Assembly: GCA_947476465.1 (NCBI GenBank)
Contig: CANJQN010000014.1
Location: 33,562-97,561, forward strand
Source of the DNA: Comamonadaceae bacterium
Lineage (GTDB): Bacteria > Pseudomonadota > Gammaproteobacteria > Burkholderiales > Burkholderiaceae_C
DNA length: 64,000 nucleotides
Reading direction: 5' to 3'
This document shows positions 1 to 8,085 of this stretch, in pieces (the first letter of the stretch is position 1; each line of letters starts with the position of its first letter). The translations under genes and the position numbers were made by a program. The notes under the pieces are model-generated. The model was not told where the DNA came from. It saw only the letters and a list, made by a program, of their open reading frames with translations, and did no database searches.

Positions 1-459
<459 letters not shown>

Positions 460-497
460 TTATGGGTTGCGCAGCCGCCTCTATGCATTCAGAACGC

Positions 498-526
498 TTG
501 AACCGGCATGGCCGCTGCGCTAAATT
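498..526 (+). promoter_or_regulatory. Sigma-70-type promoter for a candidate small RNA
   Basis: TTGAAC (498-503) and TAAATT (521-526) are separated by exactly 17 nt and point rightwards into a stretch with no coding gene that ends in a strong terminator. The expected start is near 533. No protein-coding gene lies downstream on this strand before the terminator at 607-634, so the promoter would serve a short RNA. Confidence 0.55.
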
Positions 527-532
527 AGATCT

Positions 533-634
533 TGGGCGGCTTGCCGCTCCCCGCTTTTCCTCCCTGAGCGGGCGCCTTGATGTGTGACAGCGGATAGGCT
601 TCCCAGCCCCGGCTTGATGGCCGGGGTTTTTTTT
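533..634 (+). ncRNA. Candidate ~100-nt small RNA with a CCUCCC hairpin loop
   Basis: A -35/-10 pair at 498-526 and an intrinsic terminator at 607-634 bracket about 100 nt that no convincing protein covers. Inside it, CCCGC (550-554) can pair with GCGGG (568-572), leaving a 13-nt loop containing CCUCCC (559-564), which is complementary to Shine-Dalgarno sequences. C-rich anti-SD loops are known in trans-acting regulatory RNAs of alpha- and betaproteobacteria. I do not recognise the family: the SRP RNA core is absent and it is too short for 6S RNA. Existence as a transcript is inferred from promoter plus terminator only. Confidence 0.5.
607..634 (+). terminator. Rho-independent terminator
   Basis: CCCCGGC (607-613), loop TTGATG, GCCGGGG (620-626), followed directly by eight T residues (627-634). 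This is the strongest intrinsic terminator in the window. It reads on the + strand, where it would end the candidate small RNA. The TPM-domain gene on the opposite strand stops 26 bp further right and is not served by this U-tract. Confidence 0.8.
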
Positions 635-659
635 GGGGTGCGCGCCCTGCATGCGCGCT

Positions 660-1169
660 TTAGCTCACCACCGGCGCGTCAGGCAGCTCATTTGGCCCGA
701 CCTCGCCCTCGGCCAGCGGAAAGTGCGCGACCAGCAGCGCTGACACCTCCTCCAGCGCCTGCGTCAAGCCGTCCTCGAAGCGCCCTTCCCGAAAAGCCGA
801 CCCCATGGCTTGCACCAGACTCTGCCAATGGGTGTGGGGAACATGCCGCGTGATACCCCGGTCGGCGACGATCTCGATCGCGTGTTCGGCCAGCAGCAGG
901 TAGATCAGCACGCCACAGTTTTTCTCGGTGTCCCAGACCCGCAGCTTGCTGAACATCGCGACGGCGCGCTCGCGGGCGGTCGCGCCGCGCCAGATGTAGC
1001 TGTTGGGAAGACCGCCCTCGACGCAGATGCGGATCTCGCCACCATGTCGCTGCTCGCTGGCCGCAACCCGTTGCGCAAGACGCGCCAGCAACGCGGGCGG
1101 CACCGCACGCCGCACCGCCTGGTCTTCATGCCAGCGCTGGCGCAGCAGCCGAAGGATCTTGTGGATCAT
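660..1169 (-). CDS. TPM-domain protein (TLP18.3/Psb32/MOLO-1 family), soluble form
   Basis: A 169-residue protein. The TPM fold is seen in RICVEGGLPNSYIWRG, FSKLRVWDTEKNCGVLIYLL and EIVADRGITRHV, the core of the TPM_phosphatase family. There is no signal peptide and no membrane segment, unlike the neighbouring TPM protein. The start ATG (1169) overlaps the upstream stop as TGATG, so translation is probably coupled. It is the last gene of a lemA-TPM-TPM operon, a common pairing in Proteobacteria. Function is not established; acid-phosphatase activity is reported for plant members, and envelope roles are only proposed in bacteria. Confidence 0.85.
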   Translation of the reverse strand: MIHKILRLLRQRWHEDQAVRRAVPPALLARLAQRVAASEQRHGGEIRICVEGGLPNSYIWRGATARERAVAMFSKLRVWDTEKNCGVLIYLLLAEHAIEIVADRGITRHVPHTHWQSLVQAMGSAFREGRFEDGLTQALEEVSALLVAHFPLAEGEVGPNELPDAPVVS

Positions 1170-2095
1170 CACCAGTCTCCCGAGGCACCGCCGCCGCCGA
1201 AATCGCCGCCGCCGCCCGAGCTGAAACCGCCGCCGGAGCCAAAGCCGCCGCCGCCACCGCCGCCCCAGCCGCCCAAGCCGCCCAAGCCGCCCCAGCCGGC
1301 CCGACGCCCGGCCTGGCCGGTGGCCAGGCCGCCAGCGCCCGTGACCAAGGCGAAGAGCAGCGCGATCAGTGCGGCGATGCCGGCCGCTACCAGGCTGGAC
1401 GAGTACACGAACGCCACGGCGCCGACGCCCCCGCCGGTCAGAATCGAGCCGAGCGGCCGGCCGAACATGCGTCGCAGCAAGCCACCGAGCAAGGGCACGG
1501 CGACGAACAGGAAGATGGACAGGTCCAGCCAATTGAAGCCCTGCTCCGCAGCTGCGGGGCTGTCCCGCGCCGGCTCTGGCAGGGCTTCGCCCTTGATCCG
1601 CGCGGCGATCTGATCGGCCGCCGCCGACAGCCCCCCGGCGAAATCACCGCGCCGGAACGCCGGTGTGATGGCCTCGTCGATGATCTGCTTGGCCGCCAGG
1701 TCGGGGATCGCGCCCTCCAGCGTCTTGGCGACCTCGATGCGCACCTTGCGATCGTCCTTGGCGACCACCATCAGCACGCCGTCGCCGACCTCGCGCCGGC
1801 CGATCTTCCAGGCGTTGCCCACCCGGTTGGCATAGCTGGCGATGTCCTCGGGTGCGGTGGTGGCCACCAGCAGGAAGACGACCTGCGACCCCTTGGCCTG
1901 CTCCAGCGCAGCCAGCTGCGCGTCGATGCGCTCACGCGCCGGCGCGTCGAGCGTTTGGGTGGTGTCGACGACACGCCCGCTCAGGGCGGGGACCGGTTGC
2001 ACATCCTGCGCCCGCGGCGCGCCGGCCCACAAGACCAGCAGCAGCACGAGTAGCGTGCCGAGCCAGCTTGCCGACGAACGCCCGGGGCGCGGCAT
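1169..2095 (-). CDS. TPM-domain membrane protein (YgcG family) with Gly-rich tail
   Basis: A 308-residue protein with four parts: a signal peptide (residues about 10-30, ending near APRAQD), an extracytoplasmic TPM domain (VVDTTQTLDAPARERID through the FRRGDFAGGL region), two or more membrane segments in the second half (LDLSIFLFVAVPLLGGLL and a following hydrophobic stretch), and a low-complexity Gly/Ser tail ending in GGGGASGDW. This architecture is typical of YgcG-like proteins encoded beside LemA. The ATG at 2095 lies 5 bp after the lemA stop. The family is linked to the envelope, but its biochemical role is unknown. Confidence 0.88.
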   Translation of the reverse strand: MPRPGRSSASWLGTLLVLLLVLWAGAPRAQDVQPVPALSGRVVDTTQTLDAPARERIDAQLAALEQAKGSQVVFLLVATTAPEDIASYANRVGNAWKIGRREVGDGVLMVVAKDDRKVRIEVAKTLEGAIPDLAAKQIIDEAITPAFRRGDFAGGLSAAADQIAARIKGEALPEPARDSPAAAEQGFNWLDLSIFLFVAVPLLGGLLRRMFGRPLGSILTGGGVGAVAFVYSSSLVAAGIAALIALLFALVTGAGGLATGQAGRRAGWGGLGGLGGWGGGGGGGFGSGGGFSSGGGGDFGGGGASGDW

Positions 2096-2100
2096 CGGGG

Positions 2101-2766
2101 TCAGCGCGAAGCGGGCGCCGCCGGGGCTGGGGCCGGGACCACAGCGGGTGCGGGCGTGGTCGCGGCGCCGGGGCGGCCGGCGGTGTTGCCGAAGTCCACC
2201 CGCGGCGGCGCTGAAATCTCCGCCTCGTTCTGCACCGCGAAGCTCGGTTTGGGCGGGTAACTGAACAGCATCGCCGTGAGGTTGGTCGGGAAGCTGCGGG
2301 CCAGCACGTTGTATTGCTGCACGGTCTGGATGTAGCGGTTGCGCGCGACGGTGACGCGGTTCTCGGTGCCTTCGAGTTGCACGCGCAGGTCGCGAAAGCC
2401 CTGGTTGGCCTTCAGGTCCGGGTAGCGCTCGGACACCACCATCAACCGGCTGAGCGCCGATGACAGCTCGCCCTGCGATTGCTGGAAGCGCTGAAAGGCC
2501 TGCGGATCGTTGAGCGTCGCGGGCGTGACCTGGATCGACGTTGCCTTGGCCCGTGCTTCGATCACGCGGGTGAGCGTCTCCTGCTCGAAATTGGCCTCGC
2601 CCTTGACGGTGGCGACGATGTTGGGCACCAGGTCGGCGCGCCGTTGGTACTGGTTGAGCACTTCGCTCCAGGCGGCCTTGCTCTGCTCGTCCAGGCGCTG
2701 GAAGTCGTTGTAGCCGCAACCGCCGAGCGACAGCGCGGCGGCAAGGATCAATAGCCAGCGTTTCAT
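2101..2766 (-). CDS. lemA: LemA family lipoprotein
   Basis: A 221-residue protein starting with a lipoprotein signal (MKRWLLILAAALSLGGCGY, lipobox LGGC), then the helical LemA core: NDFQRLDEQSKAAWSEV, QRRADLVPNIVATV, FEQETLTRVIEARAKA, QGELSSALSRLMVVSE, and NVLARSFPTNL. The C-terminus is a Pro/Ala-rich linker. LemA proteins are anchored to membranes and are usually encoded with TPM proteins, as here. The molecular function is unknown. First gene of the three-gene operon. Confidence 0.92.
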   Translation of the reverse strand: MKRWLLILAAALSLGGCGYNDFQRLDEQSKAAWSEVLNQYQRRADLVPNIVATVKGEANFEQETLTRVIEARAKATSIQVTPATLNDPQAFQRFQQSQGELSSALSRLMVVSERYPDLKANQGFRDLRVQLEGTENRVTVARNRYIQTVQQYNVLARSFPTNLTAMLFSYPPKPSFAVQNEAEISAPPRVDFGNTAGRPGAATTPAPAVVPAPAPAAPASR

Positions 2767-2886
2767 GGGCGGGGCTCCGTAATGGGTCTGGTGGGTCAGG
2801 ATGTGAACGTAGCACATATGGGGCGTCGCGCGCGTCGGTTCAAGAGGAACGCGCGCCCTCGATTTGACGGCAGAATCGACATCGTC

Positions 2887-3339
2887 ATGGCCAAGACCAA
2901 ACTGCAGGCCGCCAACCTCGAAGGTAATGCCGACGAGATCGAGGCGGCGTTCTACGAAGCTCTGCAAAAGGGCGACATCGACCTGCTCATGGCCTGCTGG
3001 GCGGATGAGGACGACATCGTCTGCGTTCATCCGGGCGGGCCGCGTGTGGTTGGGACGATCGCGATCCGCGCCACCTTCGAGGCGATGTTCGCCAACGGCA
3101 GCATCCGGGCCCAGCCCGAGCGGGTGCGCAGGATCGAATCGGTAGGCAGCCGTGTGCACCACCTGATCGAGCGCGTGGACGTGCTCACGCCCAGCGGCCC
3201 GCGCCACGCCTGGGTGATCGCGACCAATGTGTACATCAAGACCGCCCTGGGCTGGCGCCTGGTCGCCCACCACGCCAGCCCCGGCACCGAGAGCGACATC
3301 CAAGAGGTGGTGTCGCAGCGTCCTCAGGTGCTGCATTGA
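2887..3339 (+). CDS. SnoaL/NTF2-like domain protein (DUF4440 type)
   Basis: A 150-residue small cone-shaped-fold protein. It shows EIEAAFYEALQKGDID, WADEDDIVCVHPGGPRV, an internal beta-region HAWVIATNVYIKT and WRLVAHHASPG, the usual pattern of SnoaL_3/DUF4440 proteins. The ATG at 2887 is chosen because homology begins at AKTKLQAANLEGN; an upstream in-frame ATG would add an Arg-rich extension. No catalytic role can be assigned: members include ketosteroid isomerase-like enzymes and stress-related binding proteins. It is followed 19 bp later by the YheT-type hydrolase on the same strand. Confidence 0.8.
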   Translation: MAKTKLQAANLEGNADEIEAAFYEALQKGDIDLLMACWADEDDIVCVHPGGPRVVGTIAIRATFEAMFANGSIRAQPERVRRIESVGSRVHHLIERVDVLTPSGPRHAWVIATNVYIKTALGWRLVAHHASPGTESDIQEVVSQRPQVLH

Positions 3340-3358
3340 AAGCCGTGAGTCCGCGTCC

Positions 3359-4390
3359 ATGGAATACCTAGCCCCGTGGTGGCTGCCCGGCGGCAATCTT
3401 CAGACCATCTGGCCGGCGCTGTTCGCGCAGCCCGTGCGCGGCGCGCCGGTTGCCTTGCGGCGCGAACGTTGGCGCGCGCCCGACGGTGATTTCGTCGAAG
3501 CCGACTGGCTGGTGGATGACCCGCCTGCCCCGAGTACGCCCGCGCCGCAGCGCGCGCTGCTGGTGCTGTTTCACGGCCTGGAAGGCTCGTCGCGCAGCCA
3601 CTATGCGCAGGCCTTTGCCGGCGTTGCGCGCCAGCGCGGGTTGGGCTTCGTGGTGCCGCACTTTCGCGGCTGTGGCGGAGCGATCAACGATGCGCCGCGC
3701 GCCTATCACTCGGGGGATCACGAGGAAATCGCCTGGATCCTCGCGCATCTGCGGGCGCACCATACCGGCCCGCTGCTGGTGGTCGGCGTTTCCCTGGGCG
3801 GTAACGCCCTGATGCGCTGGGCGGCCGAGGCCGGGAGTGACGCCGCGCGTCTGGCAACCGCGGTGGCTGCCGTGAGTTCGCCACTTGACCTGGCCGCCGG
3901 CGCCCAGGCGATCGGCCGGGGCTTCAACCGGATGGTCTACACCGCCATGTTCCTGCGCAGCATGAAACCCAAGGCCCTGCGCAAGCTGGCCCAGCACCCG
4001 GGCCTGTTCGACCGGGAGGCCCTGCTCGCGGCGCACGATCTTCGCGCGTTTGATGACGTCTTCACAGCACCCCTGCACGGCTTCGCCGGGGTGGACGACT
4101 ACTACGCCCGCGCCTCGGCCAAGCCGCACCTCAAGCGCCTGCGCATCCCGGCGCTTGTGGTGAACGCGCTCAACGACCCTTTCGTGCCGGCGGGCAGCCT
4201 GCCAGGCGCGCGGGATGTCGGCCCGGGGACCACGCTGTGGCAACCGGCGCAAGGCGGGCACGTGGGGTTTCCGGCGGGCGCGCCGCCGGGGCATGTGTAC
4301 AGGATGCCCGAGCACGTCGTTCGGTGGCTGTGGCAGGCCGCCGGCTTGCCGGATGCGATTTCTGGCAGGGGATGTTTACTTAAACATTAA
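3359..4390 (+). CDS. yheT: YheT-family alpha/beta hydrolase
   Basis: A 343-residue alpha/beta hydrolase of the YheT type. It starts with MEYLAPWWLPGGNLQTI, the diagnostic N-terminus. The oxyanion segment is FHGLEGSSRSHY, the nucleophile elbow GVSLGGN, and the acid/His end of the triad lies near NALNDPFVPAG and GGHVGFP. These proteins are predicted carboxylesterases or lipases; the natural substrate is unknown. The start was chosen from the conserved N-terminus. The stop codon TAA (4388-4390) directly follows a perfect inverted repeat that may belong to the next gene's control region. Confidence 0.9.
   Translation: MEYLAPWWLPGGNLQTIWPALFAQPVRGAPVALRRERWRAPDGDFVEADWLVDDPPAPSTPAPQRALLVLFHGLEGSSRSHYAQAFAGVARQRGLGFVVPHFRGCGGAINDAPRAYHSGDHEEIAWILAHLRAHHTGPLLVVGVSLGGNALMRWAAEAGSDAARLATAVAAVSSPLDLAAGAQAIGRGFNRMVYTAMFLRSMKPKALRKLAQHPGLFDREALLAAHDLRAFDDVFTAPLHGFAGVDDYYARASAKPHLKRLRIPALVVNALNDPFVPAGSLPGARDVGPGTTLWQPAQGGHVGFPAGAPPGHVYRMPEHVVRWLWQAAGLPDAISGRGCLLKH
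4372..4387. promoter_or_regulatory. Perfect 7-2-7 inverted repeat, possible operator
   Basis: ATGTTTA (4372-4378), CT, TAAACAT (4381-4387). This A+T-rich palindrome sits at the end of the hydrolase gene, about 100 bp upstream of the first propeller lipoprotein and close to where its promoter should be. There is no T-run, so it is unlikely to be a terminator. Protein binding is an inference. Confidence 0.4.
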
Positions 4391-4421
4391 TACGATAGCT
4401 ACACTCCGCCCTTTCCAGGAA

Positions 4422-4462
4422 CCCGGGTACTCATGAATGGCCGCAAGGCCGTCATGTCCGGG
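4422..4462 (+). promoter_or_regulatory. Structured 5' leader of the lipoprotein pair
   Basis: The leader can form a long hairpin. CCCGG (4422-4426) pairs with CCGGG (4458-4462), CATGA (4432-4436) with TCATG (4452-4456), and TGGCC with GGCCG around a GNRA-type GCAA loop (4443-4446). It ends 10 nt before the strong ribosome binding site AGGGAGGA (4473-4480). It could be a regulatory RNA element or an mRNA stabiliser. I could not match it to a known riboswitch. Confidence 0.4.
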
Positions 4463-4486
4463 CGACAACCGTAGGGAGGAGATGTG

Positions 4487-6313
4487 ATGAACCGGTGTTC
4501 TCGATGGGCCGTGCTCGGGGTGTTTTCCGTGGCCATGGCCGCATGCGGCGGTGGCGGTGGCGGCGGCGACGCGGGCGAGGCCCCGCCAGCCGATGACCCG
4601 ATCGCTCTCGCGCCGCTGGCGCCGCCCAAATCGCTGTCTTTCAGCTACGACGCCTTGAACTTCAGCTTGCGCTGGGACGCCGTTGCCGGCGCCGACGGCT
4701 ACGCGGTGCTGCAAGACCCGGACGGCCCGGCTGGCCCACGGGCGCCTGTGGTGGTGGCAACGGTCTCCGGCACCTCGGCCACCGTGCCCGTGGCCTTCGC
4801 CGACCGGTTGGCGGGGGTGCCCAGCTACAGTGTGGCCGCTTGCGCCAGCGGCGTCTGCCATACCGCGGGCAGCGCGGCCTCCCCCGACCTCGACGCCACC
4901 ATTGGCATGTTGGCACGCCGCCATCCCCAGGCCTGGGAGTCGGCCGGCTACGAGCTGGCGCTGTCCGGCGACGGGCTGACCCTGATCGCCGGCGCACCCT
5001 ACGACGCCAGAGACCGCGCCGGTGTCCTGTCCGATCCAGACGCCGACACCGGTGCGCCGGTGTCGGGCACCTGGGGCGCGGTGCTGGTTTTCACCCGCGC
5101 CGACTCGCGCTCCGCCTGGCGGCAGCAGGCCGTGCTTCGCCCCAGCAATCCGGCGTCGAATCTCCAGTTCGGCGGCAGCCTGGCCATCTCGGCCGACGGC
5201 AATACCGTGGCGGTGGGCGCACCCTACGAGAACGGTGGCACCAGCGGCATCATCCAGGGCGCGCCGGCCGACACCTCGCAGACCGCGTCAATTTCTGGCG
5301 CCACCTACGTCTTCGTGCGCCATTCCGGCGGGTGGGCCGAGCAGGCCTATATCAAGTCGACCACAGCGGCCGAATCCCAATCGTTCGGCACGGCTGTCGC
5401 CTTGTCCGGCGACGGTGACACGCTGGCGGTGGGGGCGCCCGGCGATGGCGCGTTGGCCGATATGGCCGGCGCCGTTCACCTGTTCTCGCGACAAGGCGGT
5501 GTCTGGTCGGCGCGGCAGATCGTGACGGCCAGCAATGGCGAGACGAATGACTATCTCGGCGTCGCCGTCGCCTTGTCCGCCGACGGCCGGACCCTGGCCG
5601 CCTCGGCCCGTTGGGAAGCCGGCTCCGGCACCGCCCCGGTCGTGGGGGCGCCCGGCCCGGCCGATACCGACAACACCATGGGGGGATCCGGGGCCGCTTA
5701 CGTGTTCACGCGCAACGATGCAAACCACTGGTCTCAGCAGACCTACATCAAGGGCAGCCTCACGGCCATCGACAGCGACTTCGGCACCGTCCTGCGGCTG
5801 TCGGGCAATGGCGATACCCTGGCGGTCGGGTCGGCTTCGGACGACCGTGTCGACGCCGCGGCCGCCCCGGCCAGTGGGGGCGATGACTACGGTGCGGTCT
5901 ATGTCTTCACGCGGCAGGCGGGCGTGTGGTCCGAGCAGGCTTACCTGAAGGCCGGCGCGCCTGCGCAAGATAGCGGGTTCGGCGAGCACCTGGCGCTGTC
6001 TGCCGATGGCGACGTCCTCGCCATCGGCGCGCAGTACGAGTCGGGTGCCGCGGTCAAACTCAACGGCAACCAGGCCGATCGGTCGGTGGCGCGATCCGGG
6101 GCCGTTTATGTCTTCAAGCGTAGTGCGGGCCAATGGACAGCGGCGGCCTACGTGAAGGCGCCGGACACCGCGGCCAATATGTACTTCGGCGCCAGCGTCG
6201 GCCTGTCCGCCGACGGTGCGGTGCTGGCCATCGGCGCGCAGGGCCGCAATGTCCCCGATCCGGCGCTGCCCGCTACGACGCTGGAGTACGCCGGCGCGGT
6301 CTACCTGTATTGA
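4487..6313 (+). CDS. Lipoprotein with Fn3-like domain and seven FG-GAP-like propeller modules (copy 1)
   Basis: A 608-residue protein. Lipobox Cys20 (VAMAAC) is followed by a Gly-rich spacer. Residues about 45-130 resemble a fibronectin-III domain (SFSYDALNFSLRWDAVAGADGY). The rest consists of seven modules, each with an FG.SVALS.DG.TLAVGA strand and a GAVYVFTR..G.WSEQAYLKA strand. The last module ends at YAGAVYLY, as if to close a seven-bladed propeller. Such FG-GAP-like repeats occur in envelope proteins of unknown ligand. The ATG at 4487 sits 6 nt after AGGGAGGA; a GTG one codon earlier is possible. Copy 2 follows after 5 bp. Confidence 0.85.
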   Translation: MNRCSRWAVLGVFSVAMAACGGGGGGGDAGEAPPADDPIALAPLAPPKSLSFSYDALNFSLRWDAVAGADGYAVLQDPDGPAGPRAPVVVATVSGTSATVPVAFADRLAGVPSYSVAACASGVCHTAGSAASPDLDATIGMLARRHPQAWESAGYELALSGDGLTLIAGAPYDARDRAGVLSDPDADTGAPVSGTWGAVLVFTRADSRSAWRQQAVLRPSNPASNLQFGGSLAISADGNTVAVGAPYENGGTSGIIQGAPADTSQTASISGATYVFVRHSGGWAEQAYIKSTTAAESQSFGTAVALSGDGDTLAVGAPGDGALADMAGAVHLFSRQGGVWSARQIVTASNGETNDYLGVAVALSADGRTLAASARWEAGSGTAPVVGAPGPADTDNTMGGSGAAYVFTRNDANHWSQQTYIKGSLTAIDSDFGTVLRLSGNGDTLAVGSASDDRVDAAAAPASGGDDYGAVYVFTRQAGVWSEQAYLKAGAPAQDSGFGEHLALSADGDVLAIGAQYESGAAVKLNGNQADRSVARSGAVYVFKRSAGQWTAAAYVKAPDTAANMYFGASVGLSADGAVLAIGAQGRNVPDPALPATTLEYAGAVYLY

Positions 6314-6318
6314 CGCGC

Positions 6319-8085
6319 ATGACATACGTTCGTCGCCCCCTCGGGGCCGGCCTTCTTGCGCTGGCGCTCGCCGCCTGCGGCGGCGCCGCCAATGACGCAC
6401 CGTCCGCCTCTGATGGCCCCGCCGATGACCCGGTGGCACTGGGGGCCAGCCTGCCGGCGCCCAAGAACCTGTCGGTGAGCTACGACGCCAAGCGGTATGC
6501 GTTCACGTGGGAGCCGGTGGCCGGCGCGACCCATTACGAACTGCTCGAAGACCCGGACGGCCCCGGTCCCCAGCCCGAGCAGCGCGTGGCGACCGACTTG
6601 GCGCAACCGAGCGCCAGCCGGGCGTTGGAGGTGCCCTTGCACCAACGGCTCAACGCCACTTACCGGGTGCGGGCCTGCACGCCGGGCGCCTGCGGCAGCC
6701 CGAGCGCGGCGGAGTCCCCGGAGGTTGCGCGTGCCATCGGGTATTTCAAGGCCAGCAATACCGGTGGGGGCGACTGGTTCGGCAGCGCCGTGGCCATGTC
6801 CTCCGACGGCCGCTACCTTGCCGTCGGCGCCATTGCGGAGCAAAGCGGCGCCCGTGGTGTCTTCGCCGAGCCCCCGCCCGACGACGACACCGTCATCCGT
6901 GCCGGCGCGGTGTACGTGTTCGTTCGCGCGGCCGGCATCTGGCGCCAGCAGGCCTACCTGAAGGCCAGTGACGCGGCGGAGTACGCCCTGTTCGGCGGCG
7001 CCTTGGCGTTCTCGTCGGACGGCAGCACATTGGTGGTGACCGCACGGGGCAACCATGGTGGCCTTACCTTCAGTGGTGCGGCATACGTCTTCACACGTGA
7101 GGGTGCTACCTGGCACGAAGAGGCGGTTCTGACACCGGCTGACCGCGCCGCACTGGACAGTTTCGGCTCGTCTGTGGCCCTGTCGGCGGACGCTGCGACG
7201 CTGGTGGTTGGCGCGCCCGGCCACAATGGCGGTTCGGGCAGCAATGCCGGCGCCGTGTACGTCTTCGCGCGCAGCGGGGCGTCGTGGGTGCCCACGGTGC
7301 TGCGCGCCAGCAATGCGCGCAAAGCAAGCGCTTTCGGCTCCAGCGTGGCCCTTTCCGGCGACGGCGCCACCCTGGCCGTTGGCGCTCCCCACGAGTCGAG
7401 TGCGGCCACCGCCATCGGCGGCGACCAGACCGACCAATCCGCGAAACAGGCCGGGGCCGTTTTCGTCTTCCGGCGCGATGTTGCTGGCTGGGCGCAGCAG
7501 GCCTACATCAAGGGCTCGCGCCAGCAGGCCTTCGACTACTTCGGCACCGCCGTCTCGCTCTCAGGCGCGGCCAACTTGCTGGCGGTGGGCGGGCCCGGCG
7601 ACGACCGTGACAGCACCGCCGTCGGCAGCGGCCCGGGTGCGCCGGAATCGGGCGCGGCTTACCTCTTCGAACACGCGGCCGGGCAATGGCGCGAGCAAAC
7701 CTATCTGAAGGCGGGGCATGTGGGCGCCGATGCGGGCTTCGGGTCGTCGTTGGCCCTGTCCAAAGACGGGCGCGTGCTGGCGGTCGGGGCGCCCGGCGAG
7801 AAAAGCGCAGCGCGCGGCATCGACGGCGACCCGACCGACGCATCGCTGAGCTACCCGGGCGCCACCTACCTCTTCCACCCCGAGAACGACGCCTGGCGCC
7901 AGGCGGCTTACCTCAAGGCGTCCAACACCTCGGCCAACGGGGGATTTGGCGTGTCCCTCACGCTCTCGGCCGACGGCGCCAGCCTGGCGGTCGGCGCTGA
8001 GGGCGATCCGAGCGCCGCCCGGGGTATTCAGGGCGAGGGCGTCGACACCACGGCGCCGAAGGCTGGCGCGGCGTACCTCTATTGA
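6319..8085 (+). CDS. Lipoprotein with Fn3-like domain and seven FG-GAP-like propeller modules (copy 2)
   Basis: A 588-residue paralogue of the preceding protein with the same plan: lipobox Cys20 (LALAAC), an Fn3-like region (SVSYDAKRYAFTWEPVAGATHY) and seven repeats of the FGSSVALSGDGATLAVGAP / GAVYVF...W.QQAYLKAS type, ending at KAGAAYLY. The start ATG is 5 bp after the copy-1 stop with no good Shine-Dalgarno, so translation is probably coupled. The last 7 bp overlap the 3' end of mrdA on the other strand. The two genes look like a tandem duplication that has diverged. The ligand is unknown; an outer-membrane or periplasmic location is inferred from the lipobox. Confidence 0.85.
   Translation: MTYVRRPLGAGLLALALAACGGAANDAPSASDGPADDPVALGASLPAPKNLSVSYDAKRYAFTWEPVAGATHYELLEDPDGPGPQPEQRVATDLAQPSASRALEVPLHQRLNATYRVRACTPGACGSPSAAESPEVARAIGYFKASNTGGGDWFGSAVAMSSDGRYLAVGAIAEQSGARGVFAEPPPDDDTVIRAGAVYVFVRAAGIWRQQAYLKASDAAEYALFGGALAFSSDGSTLVVTARGNHGGLTFSGAAYVFTREGATWHEEAVLTPADRAALDSFGSSVALSADAATLVVGAPGHNGGSGSNAGAVYVFARSGASWVPTVLRASNARKASAFGSSVALSGDGATLAVGAPHESSAATAIGGDQTDQSAKQAGAVFVFRRDVAGWAQQAYIKGSRQQAFDYFGTAVSLSGAANLLAVGGPGDDRDSTAVGSGPGAPESGAAYLFEHAAGQWREQTYLKAGHVGADAGFGSSLALSKDGRVLAVGAPGEKSAARGIDGDPTDASLSYPGATYLFHPENDAWRQAAYLKASNTSANGGFGVSLTLSADGASLAVGAEGDPSAARGIQGEGVDTTAPKAGAAYLY

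Noticed and set aside
1180..1310. A proline-rich plus-strand protein over the Gly-rich tail of the TPM protein
   Set aside because: It is the reverse complement of the Gly/Ser repeat codons of the TPM protein, which has a complete domain layout.
4422..4480. A c-di-GMP (GEMM) or other known riboswitch
   Set aside because: A GCAA loop and nearby paired stems suggested it, but the conserved core and second stem of GEMM-I are not present.
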